Source of the DNA: Lingula anatina
Lineage: Eukaryota; Brachiopoda; Lingulata; Lingulida; Lingulidae
Direction: 5' to 3'
NCBI RefSeq assembly: GCF_001039355.2
Contig: NW_019773996.1
Coordinates: 1-28,258, forward strand
DNA: 28,258 bases
Shown here: positions 10,233 to 20,797 of the stretch, one piece after another
Position numbering within the stretch: position 1 is the first letter of the stretch
Layout: the number at the start of each line of letters is the position of its first letter
The notes under the pieces: generated by a model
What the model was told of the DNA's origin: nothing
The model's input: only the letters and a program-made list of their open reading frames with translations
Databases searched by the model: none
Position numbers and translations under genes: made by a program

Positions 10233-10702
10233 CGTAATAACAAGCGTGCACAAAATTGATTTGCATTGTCACAGTGAACCACCGGCGCAGGGGCGGACGG
10301 AAGCCGTCTTCTGGGTCTCTTGGAAGACGATCAAAATTTCCAAGTTTACATTGACTGTCATCTAATTTTTTTCTGTCGGAAGTTGGTCAAAAGTAGAGGA
10401 TGGTTCAACAAAGATAATTTGGAAGACTGTTAGAAAATACCTCTCATGGGTGAAAATAGCTTTTCCGCGTTTCTTCTGTGTAAATCAATTAACAATATAA
10501 AAGTGCAACAAAATTAATCACATTTAGAGCAAAAAATTCCTTTTCGTTGTTTTGTTCACCTCTCCACGTGCTTCTGCTTTTAAGCTGCGTCTCCGTTTGT
10601 CGTCAATTTAACCGGTTTTTAAATATTTGGTGTAGCGTTGAAAACAAGAGTGGCGTGTTAATCTGTTAAACTGATTGCATTTACCGAGAGGCCCAGCGGA
10701 CT

Positions 10703-10740
10703 TACATGGACAAATTTGACTTCGTAATTTTGTCCATGTA
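10703..10740. repeat. Short perfect hairpin
   Basis: TACATGGACAAA and TTTGTCCATGTA form a perfect 12-bp stem with a 14-base loop. There is no T-run of a kind that would suggest a terminator and no known RNA family is recognised. Confidence 0.6.
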
Positions 10741-10898
10741 TAGAATGAATCAAAGCTCAAAGATTGAACTGATTACAGACTAAAGAAATAAATAGTGTAC
10801 GCCATATATTATTAACAAAATTTTATTACTCTTAATTCATGCACCAATACATTTGAAGATCTAGCATCCCTGCAAGGCGCCAGTAATGCCACAATAAG

Positions 10899-10920
10899 TA
10901 CATGTACATGTACATGTACA
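10899..10920. repeat. (TACATG)n simple repeat
   Basis: About four copies of a 6-bp self-complementary unit. Confidence 0.9.
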
Positions 10921-11194
10921 TCTATCACCGCGGTGTTTATAGCCTTCGTAACGTTCTATACCAACCCTTCACGTACTGACGATTTCTACCACATACAACA
11001 TTAACGAAACGCACCGCCGGCATATAGAATAATAACCTAACTCTATACAATTAAAACTTAATCTTCATGGTCAACTGTCCACATAAATATTTTCAGTAAT
11101 GCAACCATTAAATCTGCACATTTTTCACCTATAATATCAGTCCTCCGCTATGAACCACACTTTAAAATCAATGCACAACCTGGGAGGAGTATAA

Positions 11195-11308
11195 GGGCGC
11201 GTTCACAACCAGTTGTTCCGTGGAATAACTAGTTCACGGATCAAATATGGCGCGCACTTGACAATGGATTCCCGCTTCCGTCACGCGCCGTGGTTGTGAA
11301 CGCGGCCC
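11195..11308. mobile_element. 114-bp MITE with GCGTTCACAACCA ends
   Basis: The left end GGGCGCGTTCACAACCA is the inverse of the right end TGGTTGTGAACGCGGCCC, with one extra C on the right. GC-rich ends stand out from AT-rich flanks. No convincing target duplication can be seen. Confidence 0.7.
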
Positions 11309-11639
11309 AATCGTTGCTTTCTAGATAAAACGATAATGCCATGTGACCATCCTTACGAGGATCAACACGTGCATAAAGAACTTAAATAAAAAGAATAATT
11401 TGACATAACGCATTTCATTAAATTTTGGTTAAAATATTGAATTATGTCACAAAAAAAAAAAAAAAAATGAAATGAAATAAAATAAATAAATAAATACGGC
11501 TGAATAGAAGCCGTCTTATCACATTGCTTCAAGTTTGTTGGTACCTGTAGAACACTTCCATAAAGAAAATAATTGTTGAAAATTTTAAGTGTACTACATG
11601 TAGTTATTCTTGGACCATTGCCTTAACTATTCATATATT

Positions 11640-12340
11640 TAAAAAAAATCCTCTTACATTTGGTGACAATACCTTGTTTGACATGAATATTTAGTTGTAA
11701 TATACTATGTGATAACAACTAATATTAAAAACTTTATAAACTGGCACGTTTTCTTTTTTACTCTTTGTTATCAACACTCAAACTGATTTCAGATAAAACA
11801 AATACTCTCTTATACAATAATACAATATAGATATTATAAATATTCTCTTATACAATAACACAATATAGATATTATAAATATTCTCGTAATTTTGAAAGCA
11901 ATAACTCGTTTGTTATAATTTCAGAATTGACTTTAATCAGTCAAAAATTATAAACTAACACATTTTCTCATTTACGCTTTCATGAAAATACTCAAACTGA
12001 TTTTTGGTATTATATAATGAATTTCCCTCTAATCTTTGACATTAATACCTTGTTTGGCCTATATATTTCTAATTTTAATGCATTTTGTGGTGATAACTTA
12101 TTCCTATAACTTATAATCCATAAATCCGCATGTTTTTTATTTCACTTTCTGTTCTTGACACATGTACTCAATCTCATTGTAGATATGATAAATATTCTCT
12201 TATCTTTGATGACAATACATTGTTTGGTCTAAATATTTCAAATTTTGTGGTTACCACTAATTCCAACACTTTATAATTTGTAAACTAGCATATTTTCTTA
12301 TCTGCTTTAAGCTTTAATTACTCAATATGCTAATTTTTTG
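11640..12340. repeat. Degenerate tandem repeats, AT-rich
   Basis: A module (TTTGRTGACAATACMTTGTTTG, then a TTGTGGTGATAACTAAT-like stretch, then AAACTRGCAYRTTTTCTT) recurs from about 11650, 12025 and 12198, with a partial copy near 11890-12005. A 40-bp unit ending ATAGATATTATAAATATTCTC is directly duplicated at 11803-11882. It has no coding capacity. Confidence 0.65.
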
Positions 12341-12949
12341 TGCCTATACACAAGCTGGAGAATTTCAACTAGTTTCTCTCTTTATTTTAAGTTGAAAACA
12401 TAAGTTTATATTTGTTTCAACTCTCATTTTCTTACCAAATTTAATTCTAATTAAAAAAATATTTTGCTCATCTTTTCTCTTGGCATACCTACAATATTGT
12501 TTTGTTTCTATTCTAAACGATTTTGCCAAGGGTCAAAATAAACATAGAACCTTCCATTAAATACAATATAATTCTTTTCTTAACAGATCCTTTCTTAAAA
12601 TACACTGTGTAATATCAGGATCTTAATTATTATCTTTTAAATTCAAAATTCTCAAAAATAAGTTAATTTTTGCAGCCATTATTTGAACATCCCTATTTTT
12701 CTATTCCTTTCAGATTAACTAATACATGAAATAACATATCACTTTTTATTTAACATGGCTTCCGGGTGTTCCAATAATACCATTAATTTTATCAATCTCA
12801 GACTATATTCCAGTAACTATCTACCTAGTGAATATATCAAGAAATTCAAAGGTGGTACTCAAATTACTTTATACTCTCAAAAATTTAGATTAAGAGACTG
12901 ATGGTGAATAAGTTAAAAAAAAAAATGTTTTATTCTTTACCTTTAATCA

Positions 12950-13135
12950 AGAAGCTTTTTGAATTTTGAACTATATACATTTTTTCAGCAATTTCCATAA
13001 CTCATATTTAAAACCTCATTGAACCTTCATCTACATAATTTTTATCAAATTCCATAACTACACCATGGAACCTTTTTGAACTTTGAACTACATAGTTTCC
13101 AAAAAATTACAAAATTAAAATTAAAAACTTCTGTG
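12950..13135. repeat. Degenerate minisatellite, first block
   Basis: Units of about 50-60 bp contain GAACTACATAATTTT, CAAATTCCATAACTAC and a TGGAACC or AGAACC end. The same family returns at 14195-14440, flanking the larger tandem duplication between them. Confidence 0.6.
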
Positions 13136-13192
13136 AATCTTGCACGGATATTGTTTGTTTCTGTTTGATCTTCATTGGGCTTCTATAATGGG

Positions 13193-14115
13193 TTTTCAAA
13201 GCCCTATACCCAATCTCTTTATCTTTACAGGTGTAAGTTGTTCTTGTACATCATAGATCTCCAAAGAAGCCCACCTCATTCCATTCTTATATCTCCTACG
13301 GCTTCCCCTACTGCATTCTTAATTGTATCAGACATTTCAGCCAGTAGTACAATGTATTTGTTGCTGTACATGATGTTGTGGATGTTATGGCTGATTTCAT
13401 CTAGACTTCTGTTTGCTACTTTGCAGTGAGTTCTTTTTGCTTCATCTCCCTGTCCATTTGTGTCTTGAAGGGACAGTGAGGAAGTGACTGCTTTGTGTCT
13501 TTATTCTCCACAGTTGTCGGAGTTAAAAAAGTTAAGAAAAGTCAACTTATAAGGCCAATCGCAGGTTTATATCCACCCTCTTATAAGTCTTCAGTTTTCT
13601 GATGTTCATGAGAATTGCTATAATTGCTTCCTCTTAAGCATGTTGTGAGTCTTTTTCAAAGCCCTAAAATGCTTCTCTTTATTTGAAAGTTGTTCACGTA
13701 CATTATGGATCTCCAAAGAAGCAGATCACATTTTTCTTGAAGTTCCAGTCTTATATCTCCTAGGGCTTCTGTCCTCAGTCTTTATTGTGTTAGACATTTC
13801 AGCCAGTTGTGTTTGTTACTCTACATAACATTTTCTTGATGTTGTACTGTAGATGTTATGGCTTACTGGTACATGTATTTCAGCCAGACAGCTATTTGCT
13901 AATTTGCAGGGAGTTCTTTTTGCTTTATCTCCCTGTCCATTTGTGGCTTAATGGGACTAAAAGGACATGGCTGTTGACGTTGCCCTTGTCTTTGTGTTAT
14001 TACTCCCCATAGTTGACAGTAGTAAAATAGTTCAGATAAGTCAACTTTCAAGGCCAATTGCCGGTTTATCAGCTCTATACTAAGTCTTCAGTGATTTCTC
14101 ATGTTCACTAGCACA
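13193..14115. repeat. Imperfect tandem duplication, unit about 460 bp
   Basis: Unit 1 (13193-13652) and unit 2 (13654-14115) share the same order of blocks: TTTTCAAAGCCCTA, GGATCTCCAAAGAAGC, TTATATCTCCTAGGGCTTC, GACATTTCAGCCAGT, GATGTTATGGCT, AGTTCTTTTTGCTT, ATCTCCCTGTCCATTTGTG, and AAGTCTTCAGT near the end. They differ by many substitutions and indels, so the duplication is old. Confidence 0.75.
13276..13500 (-). pseudogene. Possible fossil coding fragment in the tandem duplication
   Basis: A minus-strand open stretch of about 74 codons includes LDEISHNIHNIMYSN and LAEMSDTIKNAVGEAVGDIR. In unit 2 the matching LAEMSNTIK is followed by a frame change, after which ALGDIRLELQEKCDLLLWRS reads on. 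That a peptide-like reading survives in pieces in both copies hints at an old protein, but I do not recognise a family and chance is possible. Confidence 0.25.
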
Positions 14116-14194
14116 TACAATCTTAACTGATGACAGTGTGCTTTGTAGTGAAAAACTGCACAAAAACTACTATATTCTAGACAATCAAGCTTGC

Positions 14195-14440
14195 CTCTAT
14201 GGCCTTGCTTGCTTTGAACTACATAATTTTCATCATATGTCATAAATACAAAGTAGAACCTATTTGAACCTTGAATTACATAATTTTCATCAAATCCCGT
14301 AACTACAATTTAGAACCGCACTGAACTACATAATTTTGAATAAATTCCAAAACTACAATTTAGCACGTACACCACTGGACCTTAAACTAAATAATAACTT
14401 TCATCAATTCAAATTCCATAACTTTACAATTAAGCACAAC
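14195..14440. repeat. Degenerate minisatellite, second block
   Basis: About four units share TTGAACTACATAATTTTCAT, CCATAACTACAATTTAG and AACC. This is the same family as at 12950-13135. Confidence 0.65.
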
Positions 14441-14639
14441 AAATAATAATTTATATGTGAAAATCCATATTATAGTGATTCTATAAATGACTTTTCCATT
14501 CTGATGAAATAATTTTATCCAAAAAAGAAAAGCTAATTTCCATGTGTGACAAAATAATTGCAGCACAGCTGCCATATTTTTTATACAAAATCCAAATTTA
14601 TACAATAATTTAATAATCATAAGGCAATAAAATAAAAAA

Positions 14640-14786
14640 TAAGTCTGTTGGAAGAGAGAGCTCAGCGTTTGCGGAGAACTCTTGGCCCTACTCTGGGGCG
14701 ACTGGCCTTGTTCATGGCACACCCATTTACCACTGCATCCTGCATGCTCGCTGGTGGATTCTTGGTGGCCTGCCTCAGAGCTTCGA
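14640..14786 (+). other. GC-rich segment with a protein-like reading, unassigned
   Basis: This 147-bp stretch is much more GC-rich than its neighbours. One plus frame is open and peptide-like (LEERAQRLRRTLGPTLGR, then LALFMAHPFTTASCMLAGG), but it has no clear acceptor, is cut by the N at 14787 and then runs into transposon sequence. It may be part of an exon or element from another locus. Confidence 0.25.
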
Positions 14787-14787
14787 N

Positions 14788-14849
14788 TTTCGCCCCCTCA
14801 TGTCCGCTTACTGCCCCCCCCCTGGCATTTTGCTCAGGCTACGGCCCTG
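14788..14849. mobile_element. Truncated right end of the CAGGGCCGTAGCC MITE
   Basis: It matches the last 62 bp of the 9458-9621 element (CCCCTCATGTCCGCTTACTG to ACGGCCCTG). It starts next to an undetermined base. Confidence 0.8.
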
Positions 14850-15074
14850 TTATATATTGTTGAACCTGCATAAAATTAAGATTGCTGGGTATATTTTCTA
14901 TCTATCTATCTAGCTATCTATCTACATGTATTCAGCTTAAGAAAAAAAAAATCAGTTATTATTTCTGAGGTAACGCATATCAATGAGAAAGTAAAAAAGA
15001 GCACAAAAATGGAATTGGGCCTTTTTTCTCTTTAGAATGATAACCAAAATAACTAATAATTTCAATAAGCTGAT

Positions 15075-15080
15075 TTTATT
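15075..15080 (-). terminator. Polyadenylation signal of lipocalin C
   Basis: AATAAA on the minus strand, 369 bp past the exon 5 stop, in a block (GAAATAAA..CAGCTTATTGAAA) conserved with B and D. Confidence 0.55.
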
Positions 15081-15448
15081 TCAATGTAAAGCTGAAAAGG
15101 ACTTCCGAATAAAAAGCACTAGTCGCTTAGTGGTTTAGTACACCTAGGTTCATGAAACAGTTGTGTAGCATATAGGTCAAAGTATTAAATCAAAGAAATT
15201 GTAAAGAAACCGAGGAAACCTAGTCGGTTTTTTTTAAATATATTGATCGTTTTTGTAGTACAAGGTGTACACTCATCTTTCTCTGCTTTCTTGATACACC
15301 AATTTAATTTATATAATGGCATTCATAGTCATATAAGAAATAACGTTAGCATTTCAACTGACTAGTCAGAAACTTTGTGTCATGCTCGGAGCTGCTTCGC
15401 TATTGCGTACAGTAAGGGTGGATAATAGCCGGCGAGGCTCACTTCAGA

Positions 15449-15483
15449 TTATTTCTTGGTTACCTGCCCTCGGAGGTTACAGG
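15449..15483 (-). CDS. Lipocalin C exon 5 (C-terminal tail ACNLRG...)
   Basis: This exon has the same acceptor, phase and A-C-x-L-R start as exon 5 of B and D. Here the early stop has mutated, so the tail is five residues longer (QVTKK, then TAA). The exon 4 donor is GTAAAT at 15963-15968. Without splicing the frame would end at the TAG at 15961. Confidence 0.64.
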
Positions 15484-18400
15484 CTGAAACAGAATTCGAA
15501 TTGATATTTCAAAATAAGCACATGTTTTGCCATCTATATAAATGAAATGGGCTTAGATTTAATATCGTGTAACGCACAAAACCTATCGGAGAAGCCACGT
15601 GCCATGGCTAAAATGTTAGTAAATATTATATATTATCATGTGATTACTTCCTAGAAAAAGGCTTATAAAACTTTCAGTTTAACTTAAAGAATTGATTACG
15701 TAAAATATCAAGAAAAAAATTACACGGTCATAATAATAATAATAAGAAGATTAAGAAGGTATGGAAGAAAGAAAGAAAGAAAAGTAAAGAAGTAAGTAAA
15801 TAGCAAAGAACGTCTGGGTTTAATGCTGCTGGTTGCTGCAGCAGCAACGCAAGTCAAGTCATGGTCACTCCTATGGTCACTCCTCCTGGGCTCTACTGCT
15901 TATAACGTTATACTACAAGGGGAAATTAATATATATATATAAATATACCTGAAACCAAAACTATTTACCTAACTTGTGTACACTGAAACGGAACCCTTCA
16001 AACGTTTTACACAGTCGCTGGGCAATGGTCTTCATTCCGGAGTAAACGTAAATCGGATCCAGGCCAACACGACGGCTCCAAATCTGAATGGCGTCTTTTT
16101 GACACCACCCTTGCCTTTTCTCACCATAACACACGAGTACCACCGAATAGTTGATGTAGTCCGTGTCGATGATTTTGAAATGGTTGTTGCCTGCAAAGGG
16201 ACAAGAAACAGGTATTAAATCTGAAATACAACTTAGAGAAATCTCCAAAATATATCGATCGACGAATAGACAGTAATTACTTTTGGGTCAGTTAACGTTA
16301 TCCTTCTAATATGCCATTATTTGAAAATTTAGAAGAATAACTCACTCTCTGGTGGGCCAAAGGCGTATACCCCAGACTGCCCTGTGGGTTGAAGGCTAGA
16401 AAGCTCATCGATAACTATGCACGCTTGTCCGTCTTTCCTAAAATGAAAGAAACACACTTTACTTTTAGGATATTCTTTGTCAAGTATACAATACAGTATA
16501 ATTCTACACTGCAACCTTTTCTTTTATAGAATGAAGATCACCACACGTCTTTGTTTTATAACCATGGGAAAAGGTATATGCAATGTGTTTTTACCTTATG
16601 AAATTCTAGTGCAATCTAAATAAAGCGAGAGGAGAAAAACATTGGCGCTGGACATAAATTCAAGCAAAAAGAAAAAAAGCAACACATCCATTTATTCTTC
16701 AACACCAAATTGGAATAGCTTCACTGCATGTATTATTATCTGCCTTTATTCAATTGCGCCAAAGTACATTTTACGCATGTGGAGAACCTTCCAATCTGAC
16801 CATGGGCAAAATAAAGAAATTTTGGGAGGGGATAATTAAATTTTGGTGACAGTAAGAGGCCAAGGAATTATTCGCTCTTTAGTAGAAAAATATGTGTTCG
16901 CTTTACACCCAAACCAAATATAGAGGTGCATTGCACACGTTGGAGTGTCCAAAAATAAAATTGAATAAATTCAAAGTTAAATTCAATTTTTAAAAACACG
17001 TATGTGTATAGAACAAAAACCCACAACTGTCTCAATTTAAATTCGAATTAAAAATTTCACCATGTCTTTACATTACTCAAAGAGCCCTAAATGGTAACGT
17101 ATGTTCCGGGTCATTTAATTTTAATGTTTTGGAGTGATTCAGTCATGGTATATTATACATGATCTAAGGATGTTTTTATAAATATTTAAGCTGTACATCA
17201 AAGGGCTTTGCGTCATGGCTAATATTAGGTAACGTATGTTCCCTAGAAAAAAATGTCAAAAAGGTTCATTTTGTTCAAGTACTCAGTGCAATAGAAAACA
17301 GTGTTTTCTGTTGCTGACCGAAAAACATGTTGGCCCGGTTTCATCAAGGCTGGATTGGCTATCCTATGGATAACACTATCCGTGGTATAAGTCTTTTATC
17401 CTCTGGATAGTTATCCTCTGTATAAATTTGTGTTTCACGAAGGCTGGATAAACAGCATGATAGTAATCCAGTGGATAAAAATGTATCCAATGCCATATTT
17501 GGAAAAATACATTCCCATAATTCAGTTGGTTGCTATAAATATTATAAGAGACATGATAGTTGCTAACAAAAAAGTGATCTATATCTTATTTGGAAAATAA
17601 ATAACCCATAATAAACAATATACAGTAAGTATATTTCTAGATGGCACATTCATTAAAATAATCGGAATAATATCTACAGGATATTTTAGTGTCAGTGTCA
17701 AAAACAGACTACATTGCATTAGTTGTGCCTCATGCAATGTTTACAATTTGCAGTTGAAGAGCTAGGTCGTGACATACTTTTTAACAAAATGGCTGACTTG
17801 GAATGTTTGGCAGATTCTGTAAATAGCAATGTAGATTTTTTTTTCGTCGATTTAAAAGGTATGCTTTAGTAAAATAAAATATAATTGCTCGCTCGCGGAG
17901 ATTGGATGGGCTCTGTTCGTAGCAGGCGTGATGTCAACTTTGATAAAGTCTGTTATGTAATCTATTGATTCAGTATCAATCAAACCATCAAAGCAAACAC
18001 ACTTCTTCTAAAATTCTCATTCTAATCATTCTACGCCTGTAAAATCTAATCGGACTTACTCCCAAAGTAAGCAAGTGCGCTATTTTTGATGATTTATCCC
18101 ATCTATTTCGAGCAGACAACTTTATCCTCTGGGTAAGCTGATTTATTCCCTGGATAACGCTATCCACTGTTGATGAAACGCACTATCCTCTGGATGGCGC
18201 TATCCAGATGATAGCAGCCATTTTTATCCGTAGGATAGCGCTATCCAGCCTTGATGAAACCAGGCCGTTGTGATTCCATGATAGTTTGATATAAAGTTTG
18301 AATCACAAGGGGAAAAATAACTTATTAAATGCTTATTTTACTGTCGTTAGGGTGTATTTTCCCCGTTTTTTAATATCCAGTGACAAGCAAACTAAAGTCG

Positions 18401-18544
18401 CTCAAAAACAATTAACTGCTCTATACAGAATATGATTATAATTTTTTTCAACGTTATACTTGGATGAGATAAATCAAAGAACAAAACCAGCGATGATTTA
18501 ATTTTGTGATAATAACGTATGTTCCTTTTTGGGATAAAACTATG

Positions 18545-18600
<56 letters not shown>

Positions 18601-19261
18601 GTCCCAGGAAAGTGAACTTTAATACAAACCTCTTTATGTGGGACGCTAAATAAATCAAGCACAATTTGCAATCTGTGCAATATACATATTTTAACAGCAT
18701 GCATGTGACCTCAGTTGCGCCTCTATACTGGGTTTGGGTGTTTGATATAAGGAGGTGTCTGCTATCAATACAGAAAATTCGTATTATTTCATGTAAAATA
18801 AATGTATTGGAAGCAATACGTCATGCTGGTGCCCTTCTAATTGTATAATAACACTTTGGGACACGTCGTTTCATTATGCCAAAATGTTGCTACATGTATA
18901 CTGGCCTGGTCGAGTTATTGTACAATACGGTACATTACTTTCGCTTAAATGATAAGGGCTGCAGTATGTGTTATCTTTTGATATTTATTTACTGAAAAAA
19001 AAAACGTTTCGTTTTAATGGCAAGGGCTTCATATTCAATTTACTGAAATGATGTACGTACGGCAACGCTTCGATAAGGATTGACAAAGTTCCATTTTCGG
19101 CCGCTGTTACGTAGGGAGCGTATTCCGTTAAAACACGGTCATCCAGCACCATGGGATGGCGTCGCCATAGGTAACCGTACCAGATGCCTGTCAGCTAGAA
19201 ATGAAATATACTCTTATATCATATGTACGTGCTTTGGTCAACCCCCATGTATCTTAATTAC

Positions 19262-19345
<84 letters not shown>

Positions 19346-20732
19346 GTTTTCACTGGTCACAATCTCTTGTTGTTTTCTGACAATCTTTTGATTCAAAATC
19401 ACTTTGTTGGTACATCAGCAATGTTTTACGTTGTTACTAACTGGACACAATAATCTTTTTTATAAGTAAGAATGCTAGTCACCCCAGTCCTTTTTCACCA
19501 AAAGGAAGTTTATTTGAATCTGATTCTGAACTTAGAGTTTGGTCTTGTTAACAAGAAAAAAAAAATACTAATCAACGAGACAAAAGTATAAGCCTGCAGT
19601 ATTAGATTTAAAAATAATTTAGGTGACACTGACATTAGGAACAAGTTACTGACAGAAACTGTAACGTGCGTGCGAGCTGTGGTATTTCTAATAAACTTAA
19701 AAGCTATGGTAGCCGTAGTAATTTGCGAACAAACAAAATGCGTAGAAAAATATATTTATCTATTTTGAACAATAACAACGCATATATTTTGTTGATAAGG
19801 CACGTTTTGTCCAAAGCTGAAAGGTAGAAATAGGCAGGAATTTATTGGAAAAACAATCGCCACATTTGTATAAAAAGTTCATGCAAGCAGTGGGATATGG
19901 AGGCAATTGAAAGCTGAATAGCTACAGGGCAGTTGAAAAGTTCAGATTCAACTGAAATCACAAGGATGTCTTAGAAAACAAGATTAACTTCAATTGACAA
20001 AATACCCTGCACTTAAATGACATGCACAAATGCAGATTGATAATTTGACACATGTATCTTTTAATCACAGGATAGGAAAATTCACTTCCAGTAGCCTAAA
20101 ATAAATTAGATACAATTATAATATACTTTTTAGCGTTACATCCTTTATACAATGCCAGACGTATTGGGTTGAAAAATGCATAAAAATACATAAAGAATAG
20201 AATTACAAAACACCAAAAATGTGCCAATAAATTTTCTGAAAATAAACCAATCGTACTGGGTTCCTGCCTTTTTACAACACAAAAGCCTAAAAACTAATGA
20301 TGTTTGTTAGCAAACTCAGGCTCGCCTTTATAAATTACCATTAAAGCACCTTATTAATAATAGTAGTTTGAATACAAACGAAAATACGGTTTTGGAGTTA
20401 TAATGATATAAAAACATAAATTACTCATTCTGTGAACGAAAATCAGAAATAAGCCACTCGACAAAATAGAATTAATTATCGAAAATCATTAAACATGTGC
20501 TTGTATTTAAAGACACACTACCTTTAATGAATAAATGAATAAGAACATGGTGATTAAACAAGGAAGTCATCCCTTGATTAGGCCATCTATCTGCCTTTAA
20601 CTATCTGCTCACCTTTTCCGGTTCTAGATTCTGCATTCCACGAGGATTACAATGTTTCACTTCACCTTTAGGGAAACTTTGACAAGAAACTACACAGAAA
20701 ACGAGGAAGACGGCGCACGGAATGTCAGACAT
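15449..20732 (-). CDS. Lipocalin paralogue C, divergent 5' end, five exons
   Basis: Join, in transcript order: 20613-20732, 19061-19194, 16346-16437, 15969-16190, 15449-15483, about 200 residues. Exon 1 (MSDIPCAVFLVF..., 40 codons) is a signal peptide unrelated in sequence to that of A, B and D, followed by KHCNPRG, which keeps the N-terminal Cys, and a GTGAGC donor. Exon 2 starts LTGIWYGYLWRRHP and has an N-G-T sequon. Exon 3 contains GQACIVIDE. Exon 4 contains IIDTDYINY, LVCYGE, QIWSRRVGLD and QRLCKTF. Exon 5 reads ACNLRGQVTKK then stop, slightly longer than in B and D. In exon 2 the downstream donor (ACA|GTAATT elsewhere) has changed to ACATCATTT, so only GCC|GTACGT remains in phase. Intron 3 is only 155 bp; intron 2 is 2.6 kb because of a transposon. 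It is probably functional. Confidence 0.8.
17093..18525. repeat. Dispersed GTAACGTATGTTCC motifs, intron 2 of lipocalin C
   Basis: GGTAACGTATGTTCC occurs at 17093-17107 and 17229-17243, and AATAACGTATGTTCC at 18511-18525, all on the plus strand, two on one side and one on the other side of the 935-bp TIR element. The core is shared with the motifs at 9864-10200. Confidence 0.7.
17332..18266. mobile_element. 935-bp non-autonomous TIR element, intron 2 of lipocalin C
   Basis: The ends are GGCCCGGTTTCATCAAGGCT and, inverted, GGCCTGGTTTCATCAAGGCT. GTT is present on both sides (17329-17331 and 18267-18269), a likely 3-bp target duplication. Both subterminal zones are packed with TATCC and GGATA words (for example GGATAGCGCTATCC). 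There is no transposase. Introns 2 of A, B and D lack it. Confidence 0.8.
18547..18597. repeat. (ATT)n microsatellite
   Basis: About 17 trinucleotide units in intron 2 of C. Confidence 0.95.
19195..20612. other. Intron 1 of lipocalin C, unrelated to intron 1 of A, B and D
   Basis: It is AT-rich and contains a long (AT)n tract at 19266-19340. It lacks the blocks shared by introns 1 of A, B and D (for example AATGGCAATAGCT and CTCAAACT with the 3' cluster). No additional exon was recognised. Confidence 0.5.
19266..19340. repeat. (AT)n microsatellite
   Basis: About 37 dinucleotide units in intron 1 of C, roughly 70 bp from the exon 2 acceptor. Confidence 0.95.
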
Positions 20733-20797
20733 GGTTATTCCACAATCGTCAACGGGTGACACTTCAACCAGTCTAGTCTTGCGTAAAATCCATAGCA

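Larger units (their letters stand above)
9622..11194. other. Unique AT-rich spacer inside the 5.4-kb block, no gene seen
   Basis: No ORF here looks coding in either strand and no exon of the lipocalin family is present. It holds clustered ACATACGTTACC motifs (9864-10200), a short (ATACATG)-type tract at 10899-10920 and a 12-bp-arm hairpin at 10703-10740. Confidence 0.5.
9458..14849. mobile_element. 5.4-kb block bounded by CAGGGCCGTAGCC inverted repeats
   Basis: The block starts CAGGGCCGTAGCCT and ends AGGCTACGGCCCTG, with TTATA directly on each side (9453-9457 and 14850-14854). Outside it, the sequence resumes the duplicated lipocalin spacer: the right side matches 3395 onward in the A-B spacer, TATTGTTGAACCTGC. 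Inside there is no recognisable transposase. Because a complete 164-bp element with both ends sits at 9458-9621 and only a 62-bp right end sits at 14788-14849, after an N, the block may be composite or a misjoin rather than one transposon. Confidence 0.5.

Noticed and set aside
10899-10920. CRISPR-like or phage-type repeat array
   Set aside because: Repeats are contiguous with no spacers, and the genome is eukaryotic.
18392-18700. Minus-strand ORF with an Ile run
   Set aside because: Translation of the (ATT)n tract; no splice or family support.
19080-19391. ORF with a long Ile-Tyr repeat
   Set aside because: Translation of an (AT)n microsatellite and the antisense of exon 2 of C.
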